Shown here: piece after piece, positions 45,301-57,810 of the stretch
Layout of the letters: each line of letters starts with the position of its first letter
Numbering within the stretch: position 1 is the stretch's first letter
Origin: Peribolospora baueri
Lineage: Eukaryota; Basidiomycota; Peribolosporomycetes; Peribolosporales; Peribolosporaceae
Assembly: GCA_029717555.1 (NCBI GenBank)
Contig: JAMDHS010000014.1
Span: forward strand, 248,001-312,000
Direction: 5' to 3'
DNA: 64,000 nt
Translations under genes and position numbers: made by a program
Notes under the pieces: generated by a model
What the model was told of the DNA's origin: nothing
The model's database searches: none
Seen by the model: the letters and a program-made list of their open reading frames with translations, nothing else

Positions 45301-46485
45301 TTGGGCTTCGAATGCATCCTGCAGCATGGGAAAAAGAAATTGAACAAAAAGGTAAGACGCCATGCAGTTTCCCTTGTATGAGAGCTTGTTAATTGTAGCT
45401 CGGGGCAACAGCATTGTCTATCACGTCTTCTAGGATAAAAGGACCATACTCGGTTGAATATCATGGTAGCGTTTCCCACTCTTAAAGGACTTTCGAAACA
45501 GACAGGAAACTTCTTCGCGTTTGTGACAGCCCCGTGTGGCTTCGCGATCCCAAGGCGATGCCAGCGCGACGACGAGCCGCAACTCGAATCGGATAACCGA
45601 GTGGAGCTAAGCCGATAGGTGTTGGACAGGAAGCAGAGGGAGAAACGGACAAAGGGTGGCCGAACAATGGTGAGTCGGCGTCGCAGATGGTGGCGAGGAC
45701 AAAGGAAGGCGGGCGCCTTTGTGCCCGGCGCACTGTCAGGTCTGGGCAGCAGATGCTCGAGGTTGTTAACATTTCGTCAGACCAATACCCTGCGCACGGT
45801 GAGAAAAAGTGTACCAGACCTCCTAAGTCAAACAACATGTGCGTACGGAATGCAAGCGAAGAAAGGTGGCCGATTATTATCTTGTCACCAAGCGTGACAT
45901 TCCGGACTTTGTCACACCTTGGAGTTGCGAATCGAAGGCGTGAATGACCATTGCCAGTCGCAAATGTCGACCATCCCCAAGCCGAGGAGTGTGACGGGCT
46001 AGGGTCCTGCAAAGATGGCCTCGCCGTCTTGAAGGAGAGGCGGCAGACCCACTTAAATAACCGGAGGCGTACCTGTAAGCTATAAAGCGTACCCACCCGC
46101 ACGACGACGTGCAATCGTAGGACGATTCCTCAACACCGGGACTACCTTCATAACATGCGCAAATTTCTTTGGATCATGCTGTGTCGAAAGTCCATACTGT
46201 GCAGTTAGGGTTAGGGTAATCAGACTGCTCAGTACACGGTACGCGCCGCGCCCACCGTCGGCCCTTGCCTGGTCGGCCGGGGCCGATCATCCATCTCCTA
46301 TCTCCCTGAAGGCGCCGATCCAACGCGTCCTATTTCTCATTTCTCCCTCGGATACCCACTATTTATTCGGCGGTGGTTCTACCCACGGGCCCTGAGTGTC
46401 TCACCGTGTCTGCTTCCTGCGTTGAGCGGACAAGAAAGCGTGGCCTCCGAGGGCAAAGCTCCGACGCCGCGAAGGACGGCCAACG
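42332..46485. other. 4.2-kb region without recognisable genes
   Basis: This is the longest empty stretch in the window. Many ORFs exist (one of 210 codons at 45482-46114 on the minus strand), but none shows conserved motifs or a splice-site pattern like the neighbours. Contents seen: near-repeats ACCTGAACC-T/G-GCAGG around 42390 and 42445, a repeated GCAATGGAGATCG near 44512-44546, and two tandem TTAGGG units at 46205-46216. The left end contains the promoter of the secreted protein gene, the right end that of the hydrolase gene. It may be decayed mobile or subtelomere-like sequence; nothing here proves that. Confidence 0.45.
46205..46216 (+). repeat. Two tandem TTAGGG units
   Basis: A short interstitial telomere-like repeat, 270 bp upstream of the hydrolase start codon. 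It includes a TAGGGTT element like those in other promoters of this window. Confidence 0.7.
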
Positions 46486-48955
46486 ATGGCCGGGATCGCA
46501 AAGACGCCACGCCCTCCGCTCGCGCCCCTGGGCCCACCGGCGCCTAGTGCACCTGCCATTGGCGCGCTGCTGGCTTCGGGTTATGTTTCGCCGCAACTTC
46601 GTCGCAGCTCTCCTCGGTGGACCTGCACCACTCACGCTTTTCCTGCTGCCACCCCTCGCAGGCTCTGGGACGGCCCTCCTGCGACGGCGCAGGGCGGTCC
46701 ATTGGCTGAGAAGGATTTTCCGGCCGTCGTCTACCCCCTCCCAGTGCCAACGCCGGGCGCTCGGTCCACCGCCGCCATGCTCGCCGTCAATAGGTATCTG
46801 CACCGGTCCCAGAAGTCGAGCGATGATGTCCGTGCCTCTGCCGGGATCTTAACCGTGGTCATGGTGCATGGCAACGGCTTTTGCAAAGAGGTGCGCCGGT
46901 CGTCGTAAGAGCGAGCCAGCAGCCACGGAGCTGCGTGGGGCGCACGTATTACCCGCTTCAACTATGCCTGACTTTCCTTTGCGTTTTTGTCTTCTTGGCT
47001 CCTGTCCGTCAGATGTGGGAGCCCACTATCGGCTCTCTGCTGGATGGCCTTGATGCGAGCAGCCGGCGGCCGAAGGCGGTCGAAGTCTGGGCTTTCGACT
47101 TGTTCGACCAAGCGGACAGCGCCGTCTGGCGCGTGCCATTACAGGAGAGAGGATACAACGGTCTGTCTATACTACTCCTTTGCCCCCGCTTTATTATCCC
47201 TATCGTGTTCCTCGCCCCCTTCTTCCTTAGACCTCTTCCACCTCGCCTCCCCGGGCGGCCCGGTCCCTTTCGGCGGCCCCTGACCGTGTGCAGTTTCCGT
47301 CTCCTTTCTGAACTGCCTGTTGCAGGCGATGCAGGTGATTACGCAAGGGATCTGATTCAGTTCGTCCGCTCTTTCCTTCCTCGGCCATCGGACGGAAGCG
47401 CCCCGCCCTACTTGCTGCCCCGCTGCGAGGAGGAGAACGCGCAGCTGGCGACAACCTTGACTGTTGTCGGTCACTCCATCGGGGCCCAGGCTGTGTGAGT
47501 CCAACCCTCTGCAAGATCCCCACGTCGAGTGCATGAGGACCGCCAAGAGCGTTCAGCTTAAGGCCGCGGCGTCTTTCCTCTTCTCTCCGCCGCCTCCCTC
47601 CGTCCTCTCCCTCCCTTCGCGCGGGAGCTCAGTCTGTTGGCCGCACAGTCCTGCCCCGATCTGTTTCCCCGGATCGTCGTCATTGAGCCCGTTGTCGTAC
47701 GGCCCGAGTCTGCGGAGCGCACTAGGCAGAGGTTGCCTCTGGTCCGTTCCTCCCTTGCTAGGAAGGACAGGTGGAAGGACAGGTAGGCATCCTAGGGTTA
47801 GATGGCGCGCCTTTGACGGGAGGGAAAGGACGCTTGCCTCTGCGCCCCCTAACGTCACCGTCGCCGGGTCCTTTTTCGCTAGGTCCGCTGCCAAACGGTT
47901 TCTCGACGACAATGTGTTCAGCAAGAGCTGGACAAAAGAGGTCAAGGACCTGTTCGTAGTGAGCATATGCTTTCCCCCTTTTCCTGCGATAAGGGACCTT
48001 CCAATGATGGATGCCCTTTCGAGCTTCTGACGTCGTCGATGATTGCCCTCCGGTTCTCCGCGAGCAGCGGTACGCCCTTCGCCCTTTGCCTGATGGCTCG
48101 GTGATGACCAAAACAAGCAAGATCGTGGAGACGGTGAGTTGCCGGCCTTTCTCCACTGGCGACAAAGGCTTCTGCCTGCGACGTCTCGGAGGTCGGCGTG
48201 GATCAGTCTCTGAACGTTTTTGTTTTTTTTTGTGCCCGGCGGCAACCGCCCTGTTCATGGGCCGCGTCCTCTCCATTTCAAAGAGGTTGTACTGCGATTG
48301 GAACACTGCCGTGCTGGCGGCCATCCACCTTCCTAGCCTCTGTCCGTCCTGCCCTATCCTATGGGTTTACCCTGCTCGCCCGCTCATGACGTAAGGGCGA
48401 AGAGACGCGGGACGAACCCCCGTTTGCTATATCTCTGACAGAATCCGGGCAAGGCGAAAAACGTGCGCGTTGGGGCTGACCACGTCCATATCCGCGTCGC
48501 CTCTCTTCCTTTCCGTTCTTTCTTGGCCCTCTCTGCCGGCCGAAATCACGGGACCAGGTTGATGCCAGACCTAGAAAAGATATTCGATCAGATTCCCCAC
48601 TGTGAGCGCCAGCAGCTCCAAGGCGGACATTGCGTGAGCCTTTCGGTTTCTTTGTCCGCCGGCCCGCCTATCCGTCGGAGACGGTCTCACTCCAAGCCAT
48701 GCCTCCCATTGCGATGGGCCCCCCTCGGAGACAGATCCCCTTCGAGGTTCCCGAGCTGCTCGGTGAGTGCGAGACGAGCGAAGGAACGGGCGAAGCGGCT
48801 GTGATGGGTTGTGTTGTCATGTTGGAGCCCCGCACCTCTCGAGTCTGAATGCGTGCGCTCTCCGGCATCGCGCATCCTACATCTGCGTCTCAGGCAAGCG
48901 TATTGCCCAGTTCATACAGGCAGGACCTGTCACGTCGCGGCCTTCTAACCTTTGA
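46486..48955 (+). CDS. LPX1-like alpha/beta hydrolase
   Basis: Serine hydrolase of the alpha/beta fold, closest in layout to the fungal peroxisomal lipase Lpx1 family. Ten exons: 46486-46890, 47013-47160, 47326-47494, 47633-47782, 47883-47958, 48068-48133, 48284-48390, 48558-48633, 48681-48762 and 48894-48955; 446 residues. The oxyanion region is VVMVHGNGFCKEMWEPTIGS, the nucleophile elbow VVGHSIGAQAV, followed by SCPDLFPRIVVIEPV, the late strand CPILWVYPARPLM, and the catalytic-histidine region QLQGGHCTVSL. A proline-rich N-terminus of about 110 residues precedes the fold; MLAVNRYLHR at 46777 could be an alternative start. The protein ends SNL, a possible weak peroxisomal targeting signal. 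Exon 4 could instead end at 47770, and exon 6 could start three bases earlier. Confidence 0.78.
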
Positions 48956-50450
48956 ATGCTCCCTACAATGGACGATTCCTTCCCGAAGCTCTCGGAACGT
49001 TCCTCGCTGTAAAATCGCATCTGACCGTTAAGGATTGTCTTACAATTGTAGAATTGTCAATGTTTCGTTGGTATCGCACGGGGCGGCGCGGGGGGGGAGC
49101 ACCGCCTCGCCGTGCGCCCAGCGGACGAAGGGCCGAGATGGCGCGGAAGGAGACTGAAAGTTGCCTGCGGGCGGGGGGTGGCGATCGTAAGGGAGTTAGC
49201 GGCGGCAAAGGGAGACGGGTGGCTTTTCGTAAGGTTCGCGTGTACGGAGCTCGGTACGGAAGCACCCGTCGGCCAGCTTCGCCATTCGAGTTTCGCCGGC
49301 CCGGCCGGTCCGACGCTCCCCTGTCCCTGCGGCGACGCCATGCACGCTTTTCCCGTCCGTCACTGCCCTACACTCTGCTGTCGGGCGCGCCTCGCGAGGA
49401 CGGATCTAGTTGTGCTCGCGCTCTTCCTGCGCCGAGCCAGTCCTCGTTGCCCAGCGCAAAGGGACGTCAGGTTATGAATTTGGGAAAGAATTTCGTGAGC
49501 GGACCAAAGGAAAATGAATACACGCAGGAGCAGGCATGCCAGGTGCCCCACGTCGCCCCTACATAGATAGGCGGGAGCAGCGAGGGGGACCGGAAGATCG
49601 AAATCTCGAGGCGGCTCTATTCGCGCGTTCGCTAGAGGGCAAGATTCCCCGCTCCTCTTTTCCGGATGGGTGAGGCCTCTATGGACCCGAGAACGAGGGG
49701 CTCGATTCCTTGAAGCGGACGCAAGCGAGCACGTTTCGCCAGCGACCTGGGCACCTCGTCCGATCCGGACGTGCGTAAATCCAACTCACCGCCTTACCTC
49801 GTCCCGTTCGCACGTGAGGCTCGTGTAAAAAGAGTTGGCGTGCTGCAATTGTCGTTTGGTGGCCGCGTGCATTTGCCTCTACCGCGGCATCTCCAATCAC
49901 ATGCCCCCGGTGATCCGCGCTCCGCGTCACCATGCTCCAGCGATCCCGCAGACATGTTATCGATTCCGCGACAATCGCGTCGGTGCTGGCGCTTCTTTCA
50001 CCGCGGACAAGATCCTCTCCGAAGCTCGAAACTCCTTTCTTTTCACCGCAAGGATGTCTAATCGCCCGTGGCCGTCCCGGTGCGATGCGATGGTGGCGCG
50101 ACCAAAAACGGAAAAGAAAGGGGAACAGTTATAAAGCTCTTAGCAGGCGGACGCAGGTCGCAGGACGGACATGCGATACATTAGACGGGAAGAGGAGCCA
50201 TCCGGCGGGCGAGGGACCGCCAGCAAGGCGCAGCAGCGGGCCGTAAGGGGCCGGCGGAGAAGAGCAGGAAAGACAGACAGGGGGTGGTCGGAGAGATGAA
50301 AAAACGTAAAAAAGGGAAAAAGGCCGTCGAAAGGACAAAAAAAGAAAAGAAGGGCAAAAAAAAGGCTGGGGTATTGAAGGTGAAATAAATAGGTATGGAA
50401 GATAATAGAATGCCGCAGTCAAGCGGCCAGGACGGGATGTGCGTTCACGC
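48956..50450. other. Gene-free interval between two convergent genes
   Basis: About 1.5 kb, with a G9 run near 49090 and A-rich sequence near 50290-50370. The ORFs present have no recognisable similarity. Confidence 0.45.
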
Positions 50451-51936
50451 CTAAGCCTTCCACGTCTTTTGGCCTATAAGGATGCGAGCGATGATGAAGA
50501 GTACACTAGCGCCGGCGAGCATGCCGCCCCCGTAGAACGTCATGGAATTATAGATGTTAGCCGGGTTAACGTTGGGGTCCTGCGCCGAGTTGGTGATGAG
50601 CCGACCGCCAGCCGGCTCGCCGCCGAGGACGCCCATGGCCATCACGGTGCACGACATGCCGACGTAGACGCCGGTGAGGCGGGGTTGCGGGACCAGTCGG
50701 ACGATGCCGGGGGTGAGCATGGCGACAACACCGCCGGAGGTGAAGCCGTAGAGGCAGGTCCAGACGATGATGGCTGCGTTGGTCTCACAGGCGCTCCAGC
50801 AAAAGGCGAGGACGGTGGAGGCGACGCAGGCGGCGATAACCGAATTGGCTGTCCCGACGCGGTCCGCAGCGAAACCGGTGAACCAGCGGCCAAAGAAGGA
50901 GGCGGCGTTGAGGATAGCGGAAAAGTAGAATGCGGTCTCGGTGGAGGCGCCGCGGAAGATGCCGTACGGGGTGAGGAAGAAGAAGGGGAGGTATAGGCCG
51001 AAGAAGGAGATGAGACAGGCCAAAGTCCAGAAGAAGAAGCGCGGGTCCGAAAAGGCCATCTTGAACGGGGGAGGGCCTTTGCTCATGTTGCGAGGGAAAC
51101 GTGTCTTGGTGAGGTATGAGGCGAGGAGAAGAACGGCGAGTTGAATGAAGGCCACGGCGCGGACAGCCCAGCCGAACGAGACGTTGTTAAAGTTGAGCAT
51201 CCTGTTGAGCATGACCGGCCAGACGACGCCGCCGACGGACGAACCGCTGAGGGCGAGCGCGCTGGCAAGGTTGCGCTTGGTGCTGAACCACTGCGTAGGA
51301 GCGGTGATGGCCGGGTTGAAGATGAGGCCGAGGCCGATGGCGCAACAGATTCCCTGGGCGAGGAAGAATTGGTAGTATTCCTTGCAAATAGACGTCATGA
51401 AGATGCCAAAGACAAAGACGACGGTGCCGATGAAGTTGGGAGGCTGTGCCGGCAAGACAGGAAAGAGAGACGGACGCAAGGAGAAGAAACGCGTCAACGC
51501 CGGTGCCGCCGGAGGCGCAAGCGAGACGAGTCCTCACCCTGGCTCCATACTTGTCAAGAAGGATGCCGGCGGGGAGACCGACGCCAAATATGCCCCAGAG
51601 CTGTAGGCTGCCAATCCACGCGATGGCCGATTCGGAGCGGTCCGCGAGCTGATGGGCCTTGTAATACGCTTGGAAGACACCGAAGGAGTTGACGATGCCG
51701 AAGCCGCAGAACATGGTGAGGAAGCCGCCGAGGACGACGAGCCAGGCCTCTCTGCCGCCGTCGGGGAACGTCATCGGCGGCGGGGCCGGGGGGGCCTGCG
51801 GAGCCGGCGTGACCTTGTCGTGGCCGTTCCCCTGGAGCTCCAGGTCGTTGACCGTGTCGGCCTGGCCCGCACGGACGCTGTCGTCCTTCAACATTTGCAT
51901 TGTGGATCCGCTGCTGTACCGGTAGGCACCGTCCAT
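50451..51936 (-). CDS. MFS monocarboxylate-type transporter
   Basis: Twelve-helix transporter of the MCT-like subfamily of the major facilitator superfamily (Mch/riboflavin-transporter-like group). Exons 51936-51538 and 51443-50451 encode 463 residues. A hydrophilic N-terminus of about 65 residues leads to the diagnostic PDGGREAWLVVLGGFLTMFC, then NSFGVFQAYYKAHQL, WIGSLQLWGIFGVGLPAGIL, LDKYGARPPNF (loop 2-3 MFS motif D-R/K-x-G-x-R) and ASALALSGSSVGGVVWPVML; the second half starts DPRFFFWTLACLISFFGLYL and includes NAASFFGRWFTGFAADRVGT. Members of this group move monocarboxylates or secondary metabolites. It lies 6.7 kb from the polyketide synthase start, so an export role is possible but unproven. 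Confidence 0.88.
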
Positions 51937-54915
51937 AGGCGACGGGCGAGGAAGAAGGGTTTTGGACGGAGGGACGGAGTCCGTAACAGGCGGATGAACG
52001 ACTTGAGGTGGTCAGCGAACAAAGGAGCGAGAGGCGAGTAGACTGAGGGTCCACACGGGGAGAGAGAGAGAGCGAGAGAGAGAAAGCAAAAGAAGGGGAA
52101 GCACAACGGTGGTGACGGGAGGACACGACGACAAGGGGGGGAGGGAGCTCAGCCGAGCTGGGGATCGGGAGCGTTTTAGGCGACCACCGGACGGGATTTG
52201 TAGGTGCGCCGGCGGCACGTACTGTATGCTGTCCTCTGCCGCTGCTCCCGTCGCCGTCGCCGCTTGCCTCCCTGCGCCCCGTCACCTCGTCAAGGCCGGG
52301 CGCACAAGCAAGCTCCGGCGCGCTTAAAAGTTGCCGGCCGGAGCGATTTAGTTTCAACTCAACGCCGTGGCCCTGGTTGCGCCCAGGCGTATTCGTTGCA
52401 TGGTCCATCACTAAGTTAGCTAGTGGCGGAGACGCGCTAGGCCAGAGGCTAGGCCAGGCTAACTTGGCCATTTCCCACGCCGGCCCCACCGCGCAGCTCC
52501 AGCCGATTACAGTACATGTGTCCTGTGCCTCTTGTGTCTAATTAAGCCAGCTGACTTACACACGTCCACTCCACCGTGCTACTGCCTGGACGGCTAGTCG
52601 GAAATGTACTGGACGGAGTCGGCGCCTTTCTGATTCGCGCACATGGCTCCGCCATCGTTACAAGTATAGCTCGACGTCGTGGACCTGGAATATCTGCTAT
52701 ATAATTGCTTTCCCTTTCCAGGACTGGAATGTTATTGATGTTAAAGCCAGTCGACGAACGGTGACCATACAGACGAGATCACATGCATCCTCCTTCCATA
52801 TTATATGCTGCAGTGGCCTCCCAATAGTCGATATGGCCTTCTTGGATAGCGTAGGCTATCAGTGGCGTCCTATGTCAACAGCCACGCAAGAAAAATCAGC
52901 AACGATTGGAGAATGGTGGAGATCCGCTATGACGGCTTGTACAAGGGTGACGGATCTTGAAAAGACAGAACAAGTCAAACAATACACATCTCGATGTATA
53001 AACTGCATTTATCTTTGCTCTGGCCAAGCATTTTTTTTGGCACGGTCAGGTTGAGATCCACATCCTGTTGCATGCATGCTGCTTTTCAAGTGAAATACGG
53101 ACATCTACATGACGAGAGAGCTGCCTGAATGCACGAGAATCGGCTAGGCTGACGTTACGCTAGCGTTCGACGCTACTGTTACGTAGTACGTAGGCCTACG
53201 CAATTTGAACTTGATGGCGCAAGCCACTGGATCGGGCCGTAAAATAGAGGAGGCTGACCTGTGCTGACTACCCAACGTAATCACTTTCTGGCGCCAGAGG
53301 CGACATTTTTTTGTCTTGCAACCGGTCTCATTCCAGAGAAAAGTAGAGACTGATTCTGAGCCAGACAGGAGCCAACCGGACGGCGGAAGATGTTCTTAAA
53401 GCTTGAGGTGGGCGACAAGGCGAAATCGCTGGGAATGTGAGAGGGACGAAGAGTGGAGAGAGGAAGATAGGAAGGAAAGAGACGAGGGGAGAAGAGAGAG
53501 ATGGAGAAAAGACGATGGTTCCATGTCGGCGGGGCACATACATGCATGCATGCATGCAGCGGCGAAGGTCGACGGTGACGGAGACAGGAACGAGCTAGAA
53601 AAGGGAGGAAGAGCCTCGTGATGCGGGCGCGGCGTCGGAACGTTGAAGCCGTCCCAGTCGGTGTGCAAAGTCTCCACCCGTTCCCGGCGTCCACGCCCAA
53701 GACCGCCAACGATCGGGCGCCAACGCGATCCGCAATAGTCGTCCCGTTTCATCGCACCGGGGATGGCGGTGGCACTCCGCCGACATCCCAAGTCGAGCGA
53801 GCGGACCGGACGCCGAGGGTCGGATGTTGGCACCCTCCTCGACGCGGGACCAGCCGATGCCCCCTACGTAAGTAACGTCGTCCAGAGAGCCATTGTCGGT
53901 CTGTGATCGCGAGGCCACGCTCGGCGGCGCACACACATCCACTCTCGTCCCGTTTGCGGGAGCGGCGTTATTGATCCGTCCTATGCCCCGACCCATTACA
54001 CCCATTAGTGTGCGAGCTGACAGCCGTATAGCCGTCGCGGAGGGGACGACGCCACCTCGACCCACCACCGGTATATGTACACACATGATAAATGCCTCAC
54101 CAGTGGCCTCGCAAGGCGGAGCGCAAGCCGGCCGCCGCAGCAAGCCAAACGCCGCCCCCCCCCTCTTGGTCCTCTTGGTCAATTCCCATGGTAGGGGACG
54201 CCGGCAGAACTGTTGCAATGGCTGCTGTTCGAGCATGCTTCATGAAGCATCTTCATACTCTTTCATTCCCGTCTAAAAACGACCCTGCCATCCTCACCTC
54301 GAAGATGTGGCCCGAGGACGAGAGATGAGCAGGAAAGCGAGCACGTGCTCGGGCAAGATTGTCTTGATTCCCACGAACACCACTCTATGCGCTAGTATGA
54401 TACGGGTTTGTGTGGGACGTCCTTCACCGCTCGCTCTTGGTCGCCACCATGTAACGGCCACGGCGAAAGTAGCAGAGGGCCACAAGGCGCTATGCCGATG
54501 CTGCCGGCAACTTTAGTTCCGGCCCGCCGTCCGGCGTCGCTGGCCAGTCCGTATGACCGAGCGCGGCTCCAGCACCCGAGCGGAGCGGCTAACACGCTAG
54601 GACCTCCTCCGAGCCCATCGACACAGGCTTCCAGAGCAAGAGGCCGCTGTCATGTAGGTCACGGCGGCGGAGGACGACGAGGACCGGACTCCTCCCGCCC
54701 CTGCCCGGCGCTCCGTCTCGTTTTCGTTAAAAGTCGGCCGACCGGGCGGCCCCTTCCCGCGCGAGGGCCCCCGTCGACTCCTTCCATTCTTTGAACCCGC
54801 CCTGTTCGACAACTTGCTTCTGTGGTTCGCCGTTCGCCAGCGCCGCTCTGTCCTCGACGCCGGCAGGCCCGACTACCCTCCACTCTCGTCCCGTCGCGTT
54901 TTGAAACCAGTCGCC
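51937..54915. other. Gene-free 3-kb divergent region
   Basis: Lies between the divergent transporter and DUF6533 genes. It contains a GA-rich tract near 52060-52085 and CATG repeats at 53541-53558. The segment 52500-53270 is more AT-rich. A 213-codon minus-strand ORF (53595-54236) has no motif that I recognise and is not called. Confidence 0.45.
53541..53558. repeat. CATG/CATGCA simple repeat
   Basis: Self-complementary (CATG)n tract of 18 bp. Confidence 0.9.
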
Positions 54916-56452
54916 ATGTCGTCAGGAGGCGTCATCGATCTCGGACAGGGGTATCACATCCCAGCCGACCCCGACACGTTGAAATATGAGGTCGAGGTGT
55001 TCCGGCACACGCTCATCGCCATCTATGCCTTGCTCGCATGGGAGCACATTGTCACCGCCCACGAAGAGATCTACCGGTGGAAGCAGCTCTTCAGGGGCGA
55101 GTTCGTCCCCATCAACATTTTCTTGCTCGTCGGGAGATACTGCGTAGAAGGCACGGCCATCACATCGGCCATCCTGTTCTTCGGTCAGCCGACCAGCTGT
55201 CAGGGGGTCTACACGAGCATCTACGTGCTGTACGCCATCGCGTGGGTGGGTGCCGCACCGCCGTGGAGCAACGACGGAAAGTGGAGGAGAATTTCTTTCT
55301 CCTCCTCGGGGGAAAGAAGCGCGGTCCATGAAAGCGGTGTCCGGGCGCTTTGGCTGACGTCTTTCTTTTGTCTCCTCCCGTTTCCTTCCTTGGCCGTTCC
55401 CGTTTCAGACGGCGCTGGCCTGCATTTTCACCCTCCGTATCAAAGCCATTTGTCGCGACGACCGTCGTTACTGGTGGACCATGGCTATTCTGACCTTCCT
55501 GGGCTCCGGTCTCTGGATCGCCTCGATCCCTGGCTTCAAAGCCGAGAATTTGCCGGCGGAGATGCGGTTTCGGTACTACCCCATCTGCATGCCTGTGCCC
55601 TCCCCTCAGTGGCGCGCGATGGGTTGGGCCGCGGGGTCGATCTACGACATCATCCTCGTTTTGATCACCGTCTATCACGTCGTCTTCGAGATGCCCGGCC
55701 ACTTCAACCGAAGCCTCAAGCGCTTCCTCTTCGACACATCCATCATGTACTTTGCCATCTCCCTCTCCTGCAACGTTGTCTGCCTCTTCGTTGAACTCTG
55801 CAATAAGGACATCATCTTCCAGGCTCTTCCAGTTCCCATCGCCCTCGCCTTCAACATGATCGTCGGCGCACGCATCGTCTTCCATTCTGAGCTCTGGAGC
55901 GAGGGCAAGAACGCGTTGCTCGTCATCGACCCTCGCCGGCGGGCCGGTCGCCACCTGCCCCCGCGTTCCTTCATGGGGCTCGGTGGCAGCGCCATGTACA
56001 ATCACGACTCCCCGTCGGGCACCTACGACGATCAAGGCCACCGAGTCGACGACGAACCGCCTTTCGCCAACCTCGCCTGGGTGAGGAAGAACACCTTCAC
56101 CTTTGGTAAGGAGGGTGCCGCGAAGCGAGACGCGTACGGGGCGCCCATGCGCGGCAAGCACGCTCACGGCGACAACAAGTCGGCGCGCTCACGTCCGTCT
56201 TGCAACGACCCCGACGTGCCGCTCGCTCGCCTGCAGCCGGCCTACGTCACCCCCTCCACGGCCTCAGAAAGAGCCGCCTCAATCGGCTCGACCTATTCTC
56301 CCGAAGACGAGTCCCTCCCAAGCCGCCCCGCCGGCGACCAGAAGCTCATGGAGATCCTCACCGAAGTCCGTGTCGCCCGCGAGACCCGCGATAATAGTGC
56401 GGAGGGCCGATCCGACCGGCGAGCGGACAGGACGTTCCTCCCAGACATGTAA
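54916..56452 (+). CDS. DUF6533-type seven-helix membrane protein
   Basis: Basidiomycete-typical integral membrane protein of unknown function. Exons 54916-55245 and 55409-56452 encode 457 residues. The N-terminal helix pair TLIAIYALLAWEHIVTAHEE, IYRWKQLFRGEFVPINIFLL corresponds to the DUF6533 signature (a helix with a conserved E/D-H motif followed by a W-x-R/K loop). Further hydrophobic spans follow, among them SIYVLYAIAWTALACIFTLR, WWTMAILTFLGSGLWIASIP, SIYDIILVLITVYHVVFEMP and MYFAISLSCNVVCLFVELCN, then a hydrophilic tail of about 130 residues from DPRRRAGRHLPPRS. The layout suggests a receptor-like protein, but ligand and partner are unknown. The family is commonly expanded in mushroom genomes. 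Confidence 0.8.
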
Positions 56453-57810
56453 CCCCCCTAGTCCTTGCTCTCTACCCACGCTAGCAACTCCCCTGGTCCC
56501 TCGGTTCTTTCCCGTTCGGGACGCCGCTTCGCGATTTCAAGCTTTTCACAGCACGTGAGACCGCCCCGAGATCATTGTCTATCCTCCCTTCGCCGCGTAT
56601 AAACCCCTTTCCATATATCACTGTCGTTTCCTTGGTGTCTTCCTTTCCCTCCGTCTCTCTACGATCGTCGACGTTCCGCATAAGCGACTAGGCCAGGGAC
56701 GTGCATCCTCGTCATGCCTTGAAATGATAGCCACCATAACTTTTTTTTGCTTTGTTTTGGCCGAGGTAGAATCGTTTGTCGTGTGTTTCGTCCTTCCGTG
56801 CCAGACATTGAGCATTCGGGCAGACACAGTTAGTCCGGCGGACCGAGACGGCGCATGGCCGACACGTTATTTACGGTATATGCCGTGGGAGCCGTCTAGA
56901 CCAAGTTCTTTCATGCCATATTGACGCCCTTTGCGCCGCAGACGCCGTGCGAGTTACCGCGCGGCCGCCGCAGGTCGCACGTCGAATCGGGTCCCGGCCA
57001 GGGTTAGGGCTGGACCGTGACGACAGACGGTAGCGAAACTGCAACTAGCCGTGGGCCAGCACGAGGCGGAAAACCGTTCTCCTCGCGGGACGAATTCGTC
57101 CTGGGCCGTCGATTCGGCTGCACTGCCAAACAGTCGACGTCCTGCGTAGGTGAGGAGCGAGCGCAGGAGAGTCGATACACTGCACCCACCACGGGCTCCT
57201 CAACGATCTGAACTTCTTGTTGGTAGGGCGGCCGACCGCCTATAACGTACTGTACCTTCATGGCACGCTCCCGTGCATTCCAGCGCGGCACGGCACACGC
57301 CATTTTCGGGTGCGGTGCCGAGTTAACGGTACAGACAAGAGTTGCTCGCCGCCGCAGCCAACACGGATATCGGCTCGTTTCGAATTTGTCCGTCCCAGAA
57401 CGGACAGCTTCCGGCTGAGCTTCCAGAAGAGGCGAGTGGTACGCGATAGGTCTAGCGCCCGCGCACGTACCGTCCATACCGCACTGGGCATCGCCCCAAC
57501 TAGCGCTTCTGATGAAGAAAGGAGCGGTGCATGCACGTCGGCGCTCCTTTGGTGCCATGCACTAACACGTCTAGCGCAGTTGCTTCCGTGCACGGGCCAC
57601 TCGGGCCAGGCTCCACTTCTCACGTCCCATATGTATCCTTTGTTCCTAGCTTCCCTTTGTCGTAATGTGTTCCTTTGTCCCATTGCACGACGCTGGACGT
57701 TGTTTGCCTCTATGTGGACATGTTGTGGGGTAGAACACATATATAAGATGGGCCGTCGACGGTAACCCTAACCCAGAATCATAAGGATCTCAAGCTGTTT
57801 ATTCTACAGC

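Noticed and set aside
45482-46114. 210-codon minus-strand ORF in the gene desert.
   Set aside because: Composition looks like random GC-rich translation; no motif, signal peptide or splice pattern was recognised.
48442-48520. Hydrolase exon reading NPGKAKNVRVGADHVHI after a CAG acceptor at 48441.
   Set aside because: The phase does not fit the preceding exon; the acceptor at 48557 fits and yields the proper strand-helix-histidine order.
53595-54236. 213-codon minus-strand ORF between the transporter and DUF6533 genes.
   Set aside because: No conserved motif and no helix or domain pattern; long open frames arise by chance at this GC content.
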